From Alcanivoracaceae bacterium (GTDB taxonomy: Bacteria; Pseudomonadota; Gammaproteobacteria; Pseudomonadales; Alcanivoracaceae): DNA of 64,000 nt. Made by a program: the position numbers and the translations under genes. This document shows, in pieces, positions 56,356 through 64,000 of the stretch. The notes under the pieces were generated by a model, which was not told the DNA's origin, searched no databases, and worked only from the letters and a program-made list of their open reading frames with translations. The stretch is taken from NCBI GenBank assembly GCA_002706085.1, contig PAJO01000041.1, positions 1 to 64,000 on the forward strand. Reading direction: 5' to 3'. Every line of letters starts with the position of its first letter. Within the stretch, counting starts at the first letter, position 1.

Positions 56356-57034
56356 GCTGTTCCGCGCTTTCCTTGCGCTCGGAATAGCGGTCCACGAGAT
56401 AGTCGCTACGGTCGCGGGTGAGGTAGGTGAACTTCACCAGCTCTTCCATCACATCGACAATACGGTCGTAGAAACCCGAGGGCTTCATGCGATCGTTGTC
56501 ATCGAATTCCAGAAACGCTTTCGGCACCGATGACTGGTTGGGTATCGTCACCATACGCATCCAGCGACCCAGCACTCGCAATTGATTCACCGTGTTGAAC
56601 GATTGCGACCCGCCACACACCTGCATCACCGCCAAGGTTTTTCCCTGGGTGGGACGGACCGCCCCCAGCGACAAAGGGATCCAGTCGATCTGCGCTTTCA
56701 TGATGCCGGTCATGGCGCCGTGACGCTCCGGCGAACACCACACCATGCCCTCGCTCCAGCTCACCCGGTCACGCAGCTCTTTCACCTTGGGATGATCGAC
56801 CTCTTCGCTGTCGGGCAATGGCAACCCATCGGCATGAAAGATGGCCGTTTCCGCGCCCATGGCTTCCAGAATCCGGGCCGCCTCCATCACCACAAGCCGG
56901 CTGAACGACCGCGAACGCAGCGAACCATACAGCAACAAAATGCGAGGTTTGTGCGCCGACGGCGTGTCGCGAAACACGGCATCCGCGGTCGGAACCCGGA
57001 AACAGTTGTTATCAAGATTGGGGGTATCACTCAT
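56324..57034 (-). CDS. arsH: ArsH NADPH-FMN oxidoreductase
   Basis: A 236-aa flavodoxin-like enzyme that oxidises trivalent organoarsenicals and reduces azo dyes. FMN loop is [12 protein letters not shown], and [20 protein letters not shown] and [20 protein letters not shown] are ArsH signatures. I use the ATG at 57034; the ORF opens with GTG at 57052. It is the distal gene of the ars cluster, separated from acr3 by repeats, so it may have its own promoter or reduced read-through. Confidence 0.94.
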   Translation of the reverse strand: MSDTPNLDNNCFRVPTADAVFRDTPSAHKPRILLLYGSLRSRSFSRLVVMEAARILEAMGAETAIFHADGLPLPDSEEVDHPKVKELRDRVSWSEGMVWCSPERHGAMTGIMKAQIDWIPLSLGAVRPTQGKTLAVMQVCGGSQSFNTVNQLRVLGRWMRMVTIPNQSSVPKAFLEFDDNDRMKPSGFYDRIVDVMEELVKFTYLTRDRSDYLVDRYSERKESAEQLMARVNQRSL

Positions 57035-57053
57035 TGAAATTGAACACTCCACA

Positions 57054-57129
57054 CAATGGTGGAGATTGCCGAGACAATTTCCACCCTACGAAACCGTAGG
57101 GCGGAAATGGGCGCCAGCTCATCTCCGCC
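57054..57129. repeat. REP-like imperfect inverted repeat, copy 2
   Basis: Same two halves as 7172-7243, but in swapped order, giving a CCCTACG...CGTAGGG hairpin at the centre (57084-57102). Lies between acr3 and arsH. Confidence 0.7.
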
Positions 57130-57145
57130 GTTCTGGTTTTCGCTA

Positions 57146-57173
57146 TTAATTATTCACTGTTAACTATTAATTG
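57146..57173 (-). repeat. heptad array (site E8)
   Basis: Minus-strand units CAATTAA, TAGTTAA, CAGTGAA, TAATTAA. The acr3 stop codon TAA is in the first unit. All three frames are closed. Confidence 0.85.
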
Positions 57174-58183
57174 CTTTTCTCAAACCAGTGAGAGGTACGA
57201 TTAACAATCGCCACCAGTGACAACATCACCGGAACCTCTACCAGCACGCCCACGACCGTGGCCAGAGCCGCGCCGGAATGCAGACCGAACACACTGATTG
57301 CTACCGCCACCGCCAACTCGAAAAAGTTGCTGGTACCAATGAGGCAAGCGGGTCCTGCCACGTTATGTTTCAGACGCAGTTTTTTTGCCGCCCAATAGGC
57401 AATCACAAAAATGCCATAGGTCTGTATCAGCAACGGAATGGCAATCAACACAATGGCCATGGGTTTGGCCAAAATGGTCTCGGCCTGGAAGCCAAACAAC
57501 AGCACCACTGTCGCCAACAGGCCCATCACGCTTACCGGTTTCAGAGCATGAACAAACTGCGCCACCCGCTCATCGCTGCCAAGCCACTGACGAGTCAAAA
57601 AGCCGGCGATGAGCGGCAATAACACATACAACACCACAGACAGCAACAACGTATCCCAGGGCACGGTAATGTCACTGACGCCCAGCAACAAACCGGCAAT
57701 CGGCGCGAACGCAAAGACCATGATGATGTCGTTAACAGAGACCTGCACCAGGGTGTAATTGGCATCCCCGCGGGTAAGCTGGCTCCACACAAAGACCATG
57801 GCGGTACATGGCGCCACGCCCAGCAAGATCATGCCGGCGATGTATTCTGTAGCGGTTTGCGGGTCTACCCAACCGGCGAAAAACACCTTGAAAAAAAGCC
57901 ACCCCAGCGCAGCCATGGTGAACGGCTTGATCAGCCAATTGATCACCAGTGTCAGTAACAGGCCGCGGGGATTCTTACCGACCTGTTTGATGGCGGTGAA
58001 ATCAATCTGGATCATCATCGGGTAGACCATCACCCAGATAAAGACCGCTACCGCCAGGTTCACATGGGCGTATTCAAACCCGGCTACGGCTTCGAAGACA
58101 CCCGGTATGACCAAACCAAGCCCTACACCCGCCGCAATGGCCAGGGCCACCCAGAGACTCAGATAGCGTTCAAAAAACGGCAT
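57167..58183 (-). CDS. acr3: ACR3 family arsenite efflux permease
   Basis: A 338-aa inner-membrane transporter with ten predicted helices that expels As(III). The conserved cysteine is in [20 protein letters not shown], the family hallmark. It belongs to the ACR3 (BASS-fold) type, not the ArsB type. Its start overlaps the end of arsC by one base. The C-terminus runs into a heptad array that contains the stop codon. Confidence 0.95.
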   Translation of the reverse strand: MPFFERYLSLWVALAIAAGVGLGLVIPGVFEAVAGFEYAHVNLAVAVFIWVMVYPMMIQIDFTAIKQVGKNPRGLLLTLVINWLIKPFTMAALGWLFFKVFFAGWVDPQTATEYIAGMILLGVAPCTAMVFVWSQLTRGDANYTLVQVSVNDIIMVFAFAPIAGLLLGVSDITVPWDTLLLSVVLYVLLPLIAGFLTRQWLGSDERVAQFVHALKPVSVMGLLATVVLLFGFQAETILAKPMAIVLIAIPLLIQTYGIFVIAYWAAKKLRLKHNVAGPACLIGTSNFFELAVAVAISVFGLHSGAALATVVGVLVEVPVMLSLVAIVNRTSHWFEKSN

Positions 58184-58677
58184 TACTCGCTACCCATCTC
58201 ACGGTGGATTTTCTGTGCACAAGCGACAAGACCGAGCCCATTCATGCTCTCAAGGTCCAGCGATGCCAGCGCTTCAATCCGTGCGTGCAGTTCGTTATAG
58301 GTGGTCTCGAACGCAGCGCGAATGGTTTCTTCGCTACCAGTAACGTGGGCCGGGTCTGCCAGCCCCCAATGCACCTTGGGCGTATCACCCAGCCACACCG
58401 GGCAGGACTCCCCAGCGGCGGCATCACACACGGTAATCACCAGATCAATCTGCTCCCCTTCCAGAGCATCCATGGTCTTGGAGCTGGGGTTATTCACGGC
58501 GACACCGTGACGCGCCAACACAGCCAGCGCGTTTTCATTAACGGTGCCAGTGGGCATGCTACCCGCGCTCAGGCCATGAAGCCGGCCTTGACCCAGATGA
58601 TCGGCCAGCGCTTCGCCAATAATGGATCGGCAGGAATTGCCGGTGCACAAAAACAGAATTGTCAGGGGCGTATTCAT
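58183..58677 (-). CDS. arsC: arsenate reductase, thioredoxin-coupled LMW-PTP type
   Basis: A 164-aa enzyme reducing As(V) to As(III). The P-loop CTGNSCRS (Cys11, Cys16, Arg17) is at the N-terminus, and the redox pair Cys84 and Cys92 in [11 protein letters not shown] is the signature of the thioredoxin-coupled class. The trxA gene in the same window could supply the reductant. It lies 15 bp after arsR and overlaps acr3. Confidence 0.94.
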   Translation of the reverse strand: MNTPLTILFLCTGNSCRSIIGEALADHLGQGRLHGLSAGSMPTGTVNENALAVLARHGVAVNNPSSKTMDALEGEQIDLVITVCDAAAGESCPVWLGDTPKVHWGLADPAHVTGSEETIRAAFETTYNELHARIEALASLDLESMNGLGLVACAQKIHREMGSE

Positions 58678-58692
58678 ATCCGTCTCTCAGCG

Positions 58693-59010
58693 TTAGCCGC
58701 AGCAAGCGGTGTTGGGAAGGGTAATGTTCAGGTCCTCACGGGCCGGAATCACCAGGGTGGCAATTACCTCGGCCGCCCATTGCGGCAATGCCGGGTTCAG
58801 CTGGTAATGCATCCAGGTGCCCTGACGGCGAGCCACTACCAGCTCGCATTGGCGCAGCTGGGCCAGATGCCGGGAAATGGTGGACTGCGGTGCCTGCAGG
58901 CTGTCTACCAGATCACACACACACACCTCACCCTGACCGTGCAGCAGGCAGATCAGGCTGAGACGGGTGTCATCACCCAGGCATTTGCACAATTGGGTCG
59001 GTGTCATCAT
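58693..59010 (-). CDS. arsR: ArsR family arsenic repressor
   Basis: A winged-helix metalloregulator of about 105 aa that releases DNA on binding As(III). The metal site CVCDL (Cys30, Cys32 from the chosen start) is in helix 3, followed by the HTH QSTISRHLAQLRQCELV. C-terminal CCG may add ligands. The start is uncertain: ATGs at 59010, 59007 and 59022 are possible; 59010 fits the family length. A dyad operator lies upstream at 59035-59054. Confidence 0.92.
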   Translation of the reverse strand: MMTPTQLCKCLGDDTRLSLICLLHGQGEVCVCDLVDSLQAPQSTISRHLAQLRQCELVVARRQGTWMHYQLNPALPQWAAEVIATLVIPAREDLNITLPNTACCG

Positions 59011-59034
59011 GGCCGCTGGCATCCCTATATCTAT

Positions 59035-59054
59035 ATATCCGGAAATACGGATAT
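59035..59054. promoter_or_regulatory. candidate ArsR operator
   Basis: ATATCCGGAAATACGGATAT, perfect 6-bp arms ATATCC/GGATAT. Just upstream of arsR, where ArsR autorepression is expected. Confidence 0.6.
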
Positions 59055-59060
59055 TAAAGG

Positions 59061-59109
59061 TGCAAGCTACAAGCTTCAAGCTGCAACGCGGGAAAGATTT
59101 ATTCCCGCG
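59061..59109. repeat. heptad array plus hairpin (site E9, left)
   Basis: Units TGCAAGC, TACAAGC, TTCAAGC, TGCAACG at 59061-59088, followed by a perfect hairpin CGCGGGAA/TTCCCGCG at 59087-59109. It lies upstream of arsR. Confidence 0.8.
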
Positions 59110-59145
59110 GGCAGGCATGTGGCCGCGCTTAGAAGCACAACCTTG

Positions 59146-59321
59146 CCGTAGGAGCGTCGCTCGCGGCGCGATTCTGGCGCTGGATCAGAAACCTTTTCAC
59201 CACAGAGGCCACAGAGCACACAGAGATAACCCTTGTTTTAACTCAGTGATCTCTGTGGCCTCTGTGGTAAATCCGCCTTTAAAGGCGCAAGGTAATCGCG
59301 CCGCGAGCGACGCTCCTACGG
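59146..59321. repeat. 176-bp element with perfect 28-bp terminal inverted repeats
   Basis: The outer 28 bp (59146-59173 and 59294-59321) are identical in inverted orientation, starting CCGTAGGAGCGTCGCTCGCG. Within is a second perfect 18-bp inverted repeat, ACCACAGAGGCCACAGAG (59199-59216) with its complement at 59251-59268. The ends are REP-type (GTAGGAGCG...GCGCGAT). No ORF. It is MITE- or BIME-like and shares pieces with 52305-52618. Confidence 0.88.
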
Positions 59322-59333
59322 AAATCCAAACAA

Positions 59334-59361
59334 AAAACCCGACCTTGTCGGGCCGGGTTTT
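59334..59361 (-). terminator. terminator of the pst-phoU operon
   Basis: Stem AAAACCCG/CGGGTTTT, with GTCGGGTTTTTTG at its minus-strand end. Confidence 0.85.
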
Positions 59362-59363
59362 CC

Positions 59364-59391
59364 TTGTAGCTTGTAGTTTGTAGCTTGTAGC
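59364..59391. repeat. heptad array (site E9, right)
   Basis: Units TTGTAGC, TTGTAGT, TTGTAGC, TTGTAGC. Its complement matches the style of the left arm at 59061. The array lies 11 bases from the phoU stop and just before the terminator. Confidence 0.85.
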
Positions 59392-59402
59392 TTAAGGCTG
59401 CT

Positions 59403-60116
59403 CTACTTTTTCAACTTCGCTTCAATCTCGTCCACGCTGATGTGGCGCACATCCTTGCCTTCCACCAGATAGATCACCTGCTCGCCAATATTGCGGGCGT
59501 GATCACCAATGCGCTCCAGCGCGCGCAGCGACCAGATGATGTTCAGTACCCGGGAAATGGAACGGGGATCTTCCATCATGAAAGTGACCAGCGAGCGCAT
59601 GGCACTGCGGTATTCCAGGTCCACTTCCTTGTCTTCGGCAGCCACTTCCAGCGCTTTTTTGGCATCAAAGCGTGCAAAGGCATCCAGCGTATCGCGCAAC
59701 ATGTTACGCACGTGGTTACCGATATGACGAACCTCCACATAGCCTCGCGGAGACTCACCCTCTTCCGCCAGCTGCTGCCCCATACGGGCAATCTTGGCGG
59801 ATTCGTCACCGATGCGCTCCAGGTCTGACACCGCTTTGGTAACCGCGATAATCAACCGCAGATCCGACGCCGCCGGCTGGCGCAGCGCCAGCACCTTGGT
59901 GCACTCCTCGTCGATCAGCATTTCCAGCTTGTCGACCTTGTCCTCGGTTTCCATCACCTTTTCCGCCAGGGCGGAATCGGCCTGCAGCAATGCCTGCAAG
60001 GCATCCACCACCTGCTTTTCTACCAGGCCACCCATCTCCATCAGGTTGTTGCGGATGGATTCCAGGGCTTCGTTGAACTGGGATGAGCTGTGCTCACCAA
60101 AATGCATGCGATCCAT
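59403..60116 (-). CDS. phoU: phosphate signalling protein PhoU
   Basis: A 237-aa protein of two three-helix bundles, each with the metal-binding acidic motif (DLRLIIAVTKAVSDLERIGDES and ALERIGDHARNIGEQ). It links the PstSCAB transporter to the PhoR sensor kinase and keeps the Pho regulon off in high phosphate. Last gene of the operon, followed by a heptad array and terminator. Context supports regulation of ppk by the same circuit. Confidence 0.96.
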   Translation of the reverse strand: MDRMHFGEHSSSQFNEALESIRNNLMEMGGLVEKQVVDALQALLQADSALAEKVMETEDKVDKLEMLIDEECTKVLALRQPAASDLRLIIAVTKAVSDLERIGDESAKIARMGQQLAEEGESPRGYVEVRHIGNHVRNMLRDTLDAFARFDAKKALEVAAEDKEVDLEYRSAMRSLVTFMMEDPRSISRVLNIIWSLRALERIGDHARNIGEQVIYLVEGKDVRHISVDEIEAKLKK

Positions 60117-60136
60117 GATCCTGCTCTCCTTGTGCC

Positions 60137-61024
60137 TTAACCGAAGCGGCCGGTGATATAGGCTTCTGTCAGATCGTGTTCCGGCTTGGTGAACACGGTA
60201 TCGGTATCATTCATTTCCACCAGACGCCCCAGATGGAAGTAGGCGGTACGGTTGGAGACACGGGCCGCCTGCTGCATGGAGTGGGTCACGATGGCAATGG
60301 TGTAAGACTGGCTGAGCTCAGCAATCAACTCTTCGATCTTGGCGGTGGCAATGGGATCCAGCGCAGAACAGGGCTCATCCATCAGCACCACTTCCGGGCT
60401 CACGGCAATGGTACGGGCGATACACAGACGCTGCTGCTGACCACCGGACAGGCCAGTGCCAGGCGAATGCAGACGGTCCTTCACTTCATTCCACAAACCC
60501 GCCTTTTGCAGGCTGGTTTCCACGATTTCGTCCAGGTCATATTTCTTGTTGGCCAGGCCGTGGATACGCGGGCCATAGGCCACGTTATCGTAAATGGACT
60601 TGGGGAACGGGTTCGGCTTCTGGAACACCATACCCACCCGCGCACGCAGCTCCACCACATCCAGCTTGGGATCGTAAAGATCCTGATCTTCCAGATGCAG
60701 GTTGCCCTTTACCTGACAGATATCAATGGTGTCGTTCATGCGATTCAGGCAGCGCAGGAAAGTGGATTTACCACAACCGGAAGGACCGATCAGTGCCACC
60801 ACTTCGTTCTTGCCGATGTCCAGGCTGACGCCATGGATGGCCTGCTTCTCGCCGTAGAACACCTCCACGTCACGCATGCGCATCTTCGGGTTGTCCACGT
60901 AAGGGGTCCCGACCGTCTGGTCCGGATAGCGGATTGTCTCGTCCATTGCCTGTTCACCTTCAATCTGGTCAGCCAGCTTCGCGTTACCTGGCGCTTTGTC
61001 ATCAAACTTTTCTGCAGTATCCAT
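60137..61024 (-). CDS. pstB: phosphate ABC transporter ATP-binding protein
   Basis: A 295-aa ATPase for PstCA. Walker [10 protein letters not shown] is at residues 80-88, the signature LSGGQQQRL and Walker [14 protein letters not shown] follow. It has an N-terminal extension of about 45 residues beyond the usual 250-260 aa protein. [20 protein letters not shown] is typical of PstB. Fourth gene of the operon, 20 bp upstream of phoU. Confidence 0.97.
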   Translation of the reverse strand: MDTAEKFDDKAPGNAKLADQIEGEQAMDETIRYPDQTVGTPYVDNPKMRMRDVEVFYGEKQAIHGVSLDIGKNEVVALIGPSGCGKSTFLRCLNRMNDTIDICQVKGNLHLEDQDLYDPKLDVVELRARVGMVFQKPNPFPKSIYDNVAYGPRIHGLANKKYDLDEIVETSLQKAGLWNEVKDRLHSPGTGLSGGQQQRLCIARTIAVSPEVVLMDEPCSALDPIATAKIEELIAELSQSYTIAIVTHSMQQAARVSNRTAYFHLGRLVEMNDTDTVFTKPEHDLTEAYITGRFG

Positions 61025-61037
61025 GATTCTTACCTCG

Positions 61038-62306
61038 TTACCAGCGCCGCTCGAGGCGCTTGCGCAGGAACACCGCCAACGTATTCATGGCGATCAGGAA
61101 AGACAGCAGCACCATGATGGCTGCCGAGGTCAGGGCCACGAAGGATTGCTCCGGGCTATCGGCCCACAGGTAAATCTGTACCGGCAGCACGGTGGAGGGA
61201 TCCAGCGGGCCACCCGGGACGTCCACAATAAACGCCACCATACCGATCATCAGCAGCGGAGCCGTTTCACCCAGCGCCTGGGCCATACCGATAATGGCAC
61301 CGGTGAGCATGCCAGGCAGGGCCAGTGGCAGCACATGGTGCAACACCACCTGCATTTTCGAGGCACCCAGGCCCATGGCCGCTTCGCGGATGCTCGGCGG
61401 CACCGCCTTGATGGCGGCACGGCTGGAAATAATGATGGTCGGCAGCGTCATCAGGGTCAGCACAATCCCCCCTACGACCGGCACCGAACGGGGCAAACCG
61501 AACAGACCAATAATCACTGCCAGCCCCAGCAAACCGAAAATGATGGAAGGCACTGCGGCAAGGTTATTGATGTTCACTTCAATGAAATCGGTGAACTTGT
61601 TCTTCGGGGCGAATTCTTCCAGATAGATCGCCGCTGCCACGCCGATGGGGAAGCTCAGCAACAAGGTCACCAGCATCGTGAAGAACGAACCGGTCACCGC
61701 GCCCCAGATACCCGCCAGCTCAGGCTCGCGGGAATCCCCGTGGGTAAACAGGGACTGGTTCCACTGCAACTCCACCCGGTCCTGCGCTTCCAGACTCTCG
61801 ATCCAGCTCTTCTGGTTATCACTGAGACGGGATTCCAGGCGGTCATCCTGGGCGGACTTCACGTACACATCCACATCGTCATCCGCCAGCAGCCACAGAG
61901 TGACGCTCTGGCCCATCAAGGAAGGATCTTCCTTGAGCATGTCCCGCAGTTCATAGCCCGCCCCGGTGCTGATCAGGCTGTACAGCTCACGTCTTTCCTG
62001 ACGGCCGCTGGCAGACGGAAATTCTTCACGCAGGGCATTGCGAATCACGCCATCGTAGTTGGCAAAATTGAGCTGCTCTTCGTCGCGGAAATCGCTGATG
62101 TCCAGCGTGTCCTGATCGAAGATCACCTCCATTTTCACGTAGGTTTCGAAAAAGGCGCTGTGCCCTTTGCCGATGATATCCGTGAACAGCAGCACCAGGG
62201 CCAGCAGGCCAAAACCGATAGCCGAAACGCCATAGGCCTTGAAGCGTTTTTCGGCACGGTAGCGCTTGCCCAGTGACTTGCGAACCTGTTCGGTCGTCTT
62301 GCTCAT
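61038..62306 (-). CDS. pstA: phosphate ABC transporter permease PstA
   Basis: A 422-aa permease, longer than the E. coli protein (296 aa). After the first transmembrane helix (about 25-45) there is a periplasmic insert of about 150 residues (DUF3333-type), then the BPD_transp_1 domain with the EAA loop in [20 protein letters not shown]. The long form occurs in Pseudomonas and Alcanivorax relatives. It lies 10 bp after pstC. Confidence 0.95.
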   Translation of the reverse strand: MSKTTEQVRKSLGKRYRAEKRFKAYGVSAIGFGLLALVLLFTDIIGKGHSAFFETYVKMEVIFDQDTLDISDFRDEEQLNFANYDGVIRNALREEFPSASGRQERRELYSLISTGAGYELRDMLKEDPSLMGQSVTLWLLADDDVDVYVKSAQDDRLESRLSDNQKSWIESLEAQDRVELQWNQSLFTHGDSREPELAGIWGAVTGSFFTMLVTLLLSFPIGVAAAIYLEEFAPKNKFTDFIEVNINNLAAVPSIIFGLLGLAVIIGLFGLPRSVPVVGGIVLTLMTLPTIIISSRAAIKAVPPSIREAAMGLGASKMQVVLHHVLPLALPGMLTGAIIGMAQALGETAPLLMIGMVAFIVDVPGGPLDPSTVLPVQIYLWADSPEQSFVALTSAAIMVLLSFLIAMNTLAVFLRKRLERRW

Positions 62307-62316
62307 GTCAGATCCC

Positions 62317-63705
62317 CTAGTCGTACTGTTCGCGATATTTCTTCACGATGTGAAGCGCAATCACGTTGAGTAGCAGCGTGGTAATGAAAAGCATCAGGCC
62401 CAGCGCAAACGCCGCCAGCGTTTTGGCGCTGTCGAATTCCTGATCGCCTGTAAGCAGCGTCACGATCTGCACCGTGACCGTGGTCACCGCCTCCAGCGGA
62501 TTGACGGTCATATTGGCTGCCAGCCCTGCGGCCATCACCACGATCATGGTTTCACCAATGGCACGCGACGCGGCCAGCAGAATACCGCCCATGATGCCCG
62601 GCAACGCTGCCGGGAAAATGACCTTCTTGATGGTTTCGGAACTGGTGGCACCCAGCCCCAGCGATGCGTCGCGCAGGGCTTGCGGTACCGCCGTGATCAC
62701 GTCATCCGCCAGCGACGACACAAACGGGATGATCATCACGCCCATCACCAGGCCTGCCGCCAGTGCCGACTCGGAGGCCACATCGAGACCAATCGATTCA
62801 CCGAGCTGACGAATTACCGGGGCCACCGTGAGGGCAGCAAAAAAGCCGTACACCACCGTGGGCACCCCGGCCAGGACTTCCAGGGCAGGCTTGGCAAACG
62901 CGCGCACTTTGGCAGGCGCGTATTCAGCCAGATAGATAGCAGACATCAGCCCCACCGGCACCGCCACCAGCAAGGCGATGGCAGAAATCAGCAAGGTCCC
63001 CACAAACAGGGGAATGGCGCCGAAAGACCCTTCAGAGGCAACCTGATCGGCACGCAGTGCGGTCTGCGGGCTCCAGTGCAGGCCAAACAGGAAGTCCGTG
63101 GCCGGCACCTTGCCGAAGAAACGAATGGACTCGAACAGCACCGACATGAGGATGCCAACCGTGGTGAGGATGGCGATAGTGGCACTGAGCATAAACAGAG
63201 TTTGAAGAACTTTTTCTACCTGCTGCCGCGCACGCATTTGCGGCGAAATCTTCACCCAGCCCCAGGCAGTGCCCAGCATCGCCACCACAATCACAACGAC
63301 CGTGACTGCCATGGTATTGAGCTGACGCAGGCTATTCAGTTTCTCCGCTGCCGCCGCGACCTCCGGCGATACCGAGGCCGGAGAAAGCGCGCCACTGGCC
63401 ACATTGCTGATCTGATTGAGCATCAGGTTCGCAGCGGAGCCGTCCACCGGCTGGCTGGCCGCCGGCAGGCTTCCCATCACCATGTTGCGAATCAGGGTGT
63501 CATCAAACGCCAGCCAGGCGCCCAGCACCACCAGTGCCGGGATAGCACACCAGATTGCCGTACGCATGGCGTAGTAGAACGGCAATGAATGCAGGTGGCG
63601 GATGCCGCCCAGCGGTCGTGCCAGGGCAAAGGAACGGCGGTGGCCCATGTAATAGGCCCCGGCGATCATTACCACCAGCAGCAACAGCAGATTACCGGTT
63701 TGCAT
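62317..63705 (-). CDS. pstC: phosphate ABC transporter permease PstC
   Basis: A 462-aa permease, also a long form, with extra N-terminal helices and a periplasmic region (about 75-135) before the BPD_transp_1 domain. The cytoplasmic EAA-like loop is ITAVPQALRDASLGLGATSS. PALEVLAGVPTVVYGFFAAL is typical of PstC. First of the permease genes, separated from pstS by a hairpin, which commonly lowers expression relative to the binding protein. Confidence 0.95.
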   Translation of the reverse strand: MQTGNLLLLLVVMIAGAYYMGHRRSFALARPLGGIRHLHSLPFYYAMRTAIWCAIPALVVLGAWLAFDDTLIRNMVMGSLPAASQPVDGSAANLMLNQISNVASGALSPASVSPEVAAAAEKLNSLRQLNTMAVTVVVIVVAMLGTAWGWVKISPQMRARQQVEKVLQTLFMLSATIAILTTVGILMSVLFESIRFFGKVPATDFLFGLHWSPQTALRADQVASEGSFGAIPLFVGTLLISAIALLVAVPVGLMSAIYLAEYAPAKVRAFAKPALEVLAGVPTVVYGFFAALTVAPVIRQLGESIGLDVASESALAAGLVMGVMIIPFVSSLADDVITAVPQALRDASLGLGATSSETIKKVIFPAALPGIMGGILLAASRAIGETMIVVMAAGLAANMTVNPLEAVTTVTVQIVTLLTGDQEFDSAKTLAAFALGLMLFITTLLLNVIALHIVKKYREQYD

Positions 63706-63731
63706 GGTGTTCTCCGTTTAGGTTTTTTCTC

Positions 63732-63766
63732 CAGTCAACGCAGCAATAATGACGCACCGTTGACTG
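63732..63766. other. inverted repeat upstream of pstC
   Basis: CAGTCAACG and CGTTGACTG, perfect 9-bp arms 17 bp apart, with an A-run after it on the plus strand. It may be an mRNA hairpin between pstS and pstC; the role is unclear. Confidence 0.5.
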
Positions 63767-63802
63767 CAAAAAAAATGTCATAAATTCGATCGCTGGTTAA
63801 AA

Positions 63803-63829
63803 AGCCCGGTGACGAATCGCCACCGGGCT
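63803..63829 (-). terminator. pstS-pstC attenuating hairpin
   Basis: AGCCCGGTG/CACCGGGCT, 9-bp perfect stem followed by TTTTTA on the minus strand; expected to end part of the transcripts after pstS. Confidence 0.8.
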
Positions 63830-63870
63830 GAAAGCATCCTTGCTTTTTCTTCTCTTCCAGAACTCAGCGC

Positions 63871-64000
63871 TTAGTGCAGCTCGGCATCGGTCATGGATAC
63901 CAGGCCACGAGCCTGTTTCTGCATGTCGCCGCGCAGATCGTCGCTCAGCGGGATCATGCCTTTCTCGGCCAGGTAACCCTCACCGCCCCAGGCTTTCTCG
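63871..64000 (-). CDS. pstS: phosphate-binding protein PstS (C-terminal part)
   Basis: Only the last 42 codons are in the window, cut by the right edge. They read ...EKAWGGEGYLAEKGMIPL SDDLRGDMQKQARGLVSMTD ending AELH and TAA. The operon position upstream of pstC and the end sequence support the periplasmic phosphate-binding lipoprotein/secreted PstS. N-terminus and signal lie outside. Confidence 0.85.
   Translation of the reverse strand, partial: EKAWGGEGYLAEKGMIPLSDDLRGDMQKQARGLVSMTDAELH

Overview
The window is chromosomal DNA of a gammaproteobacterium of roughly 60% GC. Gene content and order best suggest the Alcanivorax/Alcanivoracaceae group: complete epmB-efp-epmA, yggS-proC-yggT, pilT-pilU and pst-phoU blocks, Pseudomonas-like REPs, and many alpha/beta hydrolases. 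The genus is inferred from recalled family content, not from a search. About 58 protein genes are supported; I see no rRNA, tRNA or CRISPR array.

Layout. 0.1-2.7 kb holds the EF-P beta-lysylation set. 3-6.3 kb has three alpha/beta hydrolases. 6.5-11.2 kb has a DUF502 membrane protein, greB, a VOC protein, hemB, a MarR regulator, another hydrolase and a micro-ORF. 11.3-13.4 kb is a siderophore receptor. 13.6-17.5 kb carries ppk (behind a three-repeat Pho box) and ppx. 17.6-21.3 kb carries trxA, rho and ubiD. 21.5-25.7 kb has two Tat-signal oxidoreductase/PLP genes, a D-cysteine desulfhydrase-like gene and an OB-fold protein. 25.8-28.1 kb is a second TonB receptor with a clear Fur box. 28.4-32.2 kb has a metal-dependent hydrolase, a complete IS3-family element and an AT-rich PIN-domain gene that looks foreign. 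32.3-38.1 kb is acyl-CoA, ester and leucine-type catabolism. 38.2-45.3 kb holds a two-component system flanked by two lipoprotein genes and three similar C-run/G-run palindromes. 45.3-50 kb has a thioesterase, a diguanylate cyclase and yggS-proC-yggT. 50-52.2 kb is pilT-pilU. 52.7-56.4 kb has slyX, a Mn-riboswitch-controlled TMEM165-family exporter, yaeQ, an HdeD-like protein and an orphan. 56.3-59 kb is arsR-arsC-acr3-arsH, and 59.4-64 kb is phoU-pstBACS, with pstS cut by the window end.

Two themes tie regions together. Phosphate: the Pho box before ppk, with ppx and the pst-phoU operon in the same window, points to one PhoB-controlled uptake and polyphosphate programme. Iron: both TonB receptors have Fur-box candidates.

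The most unusual feature is intergenic. At least nine sites carry short arrays of exactly 7-bp units, usually four, often as inverted pairs around a GC-rich hairpin and often starting at or inside a stop codon. Unit sequence differs between sites but agrees between the two arms of a site. In two places the order is the same: stop codon, heptads, about 35 nt, terminator hairpin, then a MITE-like repeat. I do not recognise this as a named family. Other repeats are two MITE-like elements with ATCGCGGATT ends, a 176-bp element with perfect 28-bp inverted ends, and several REP/BIME copies.
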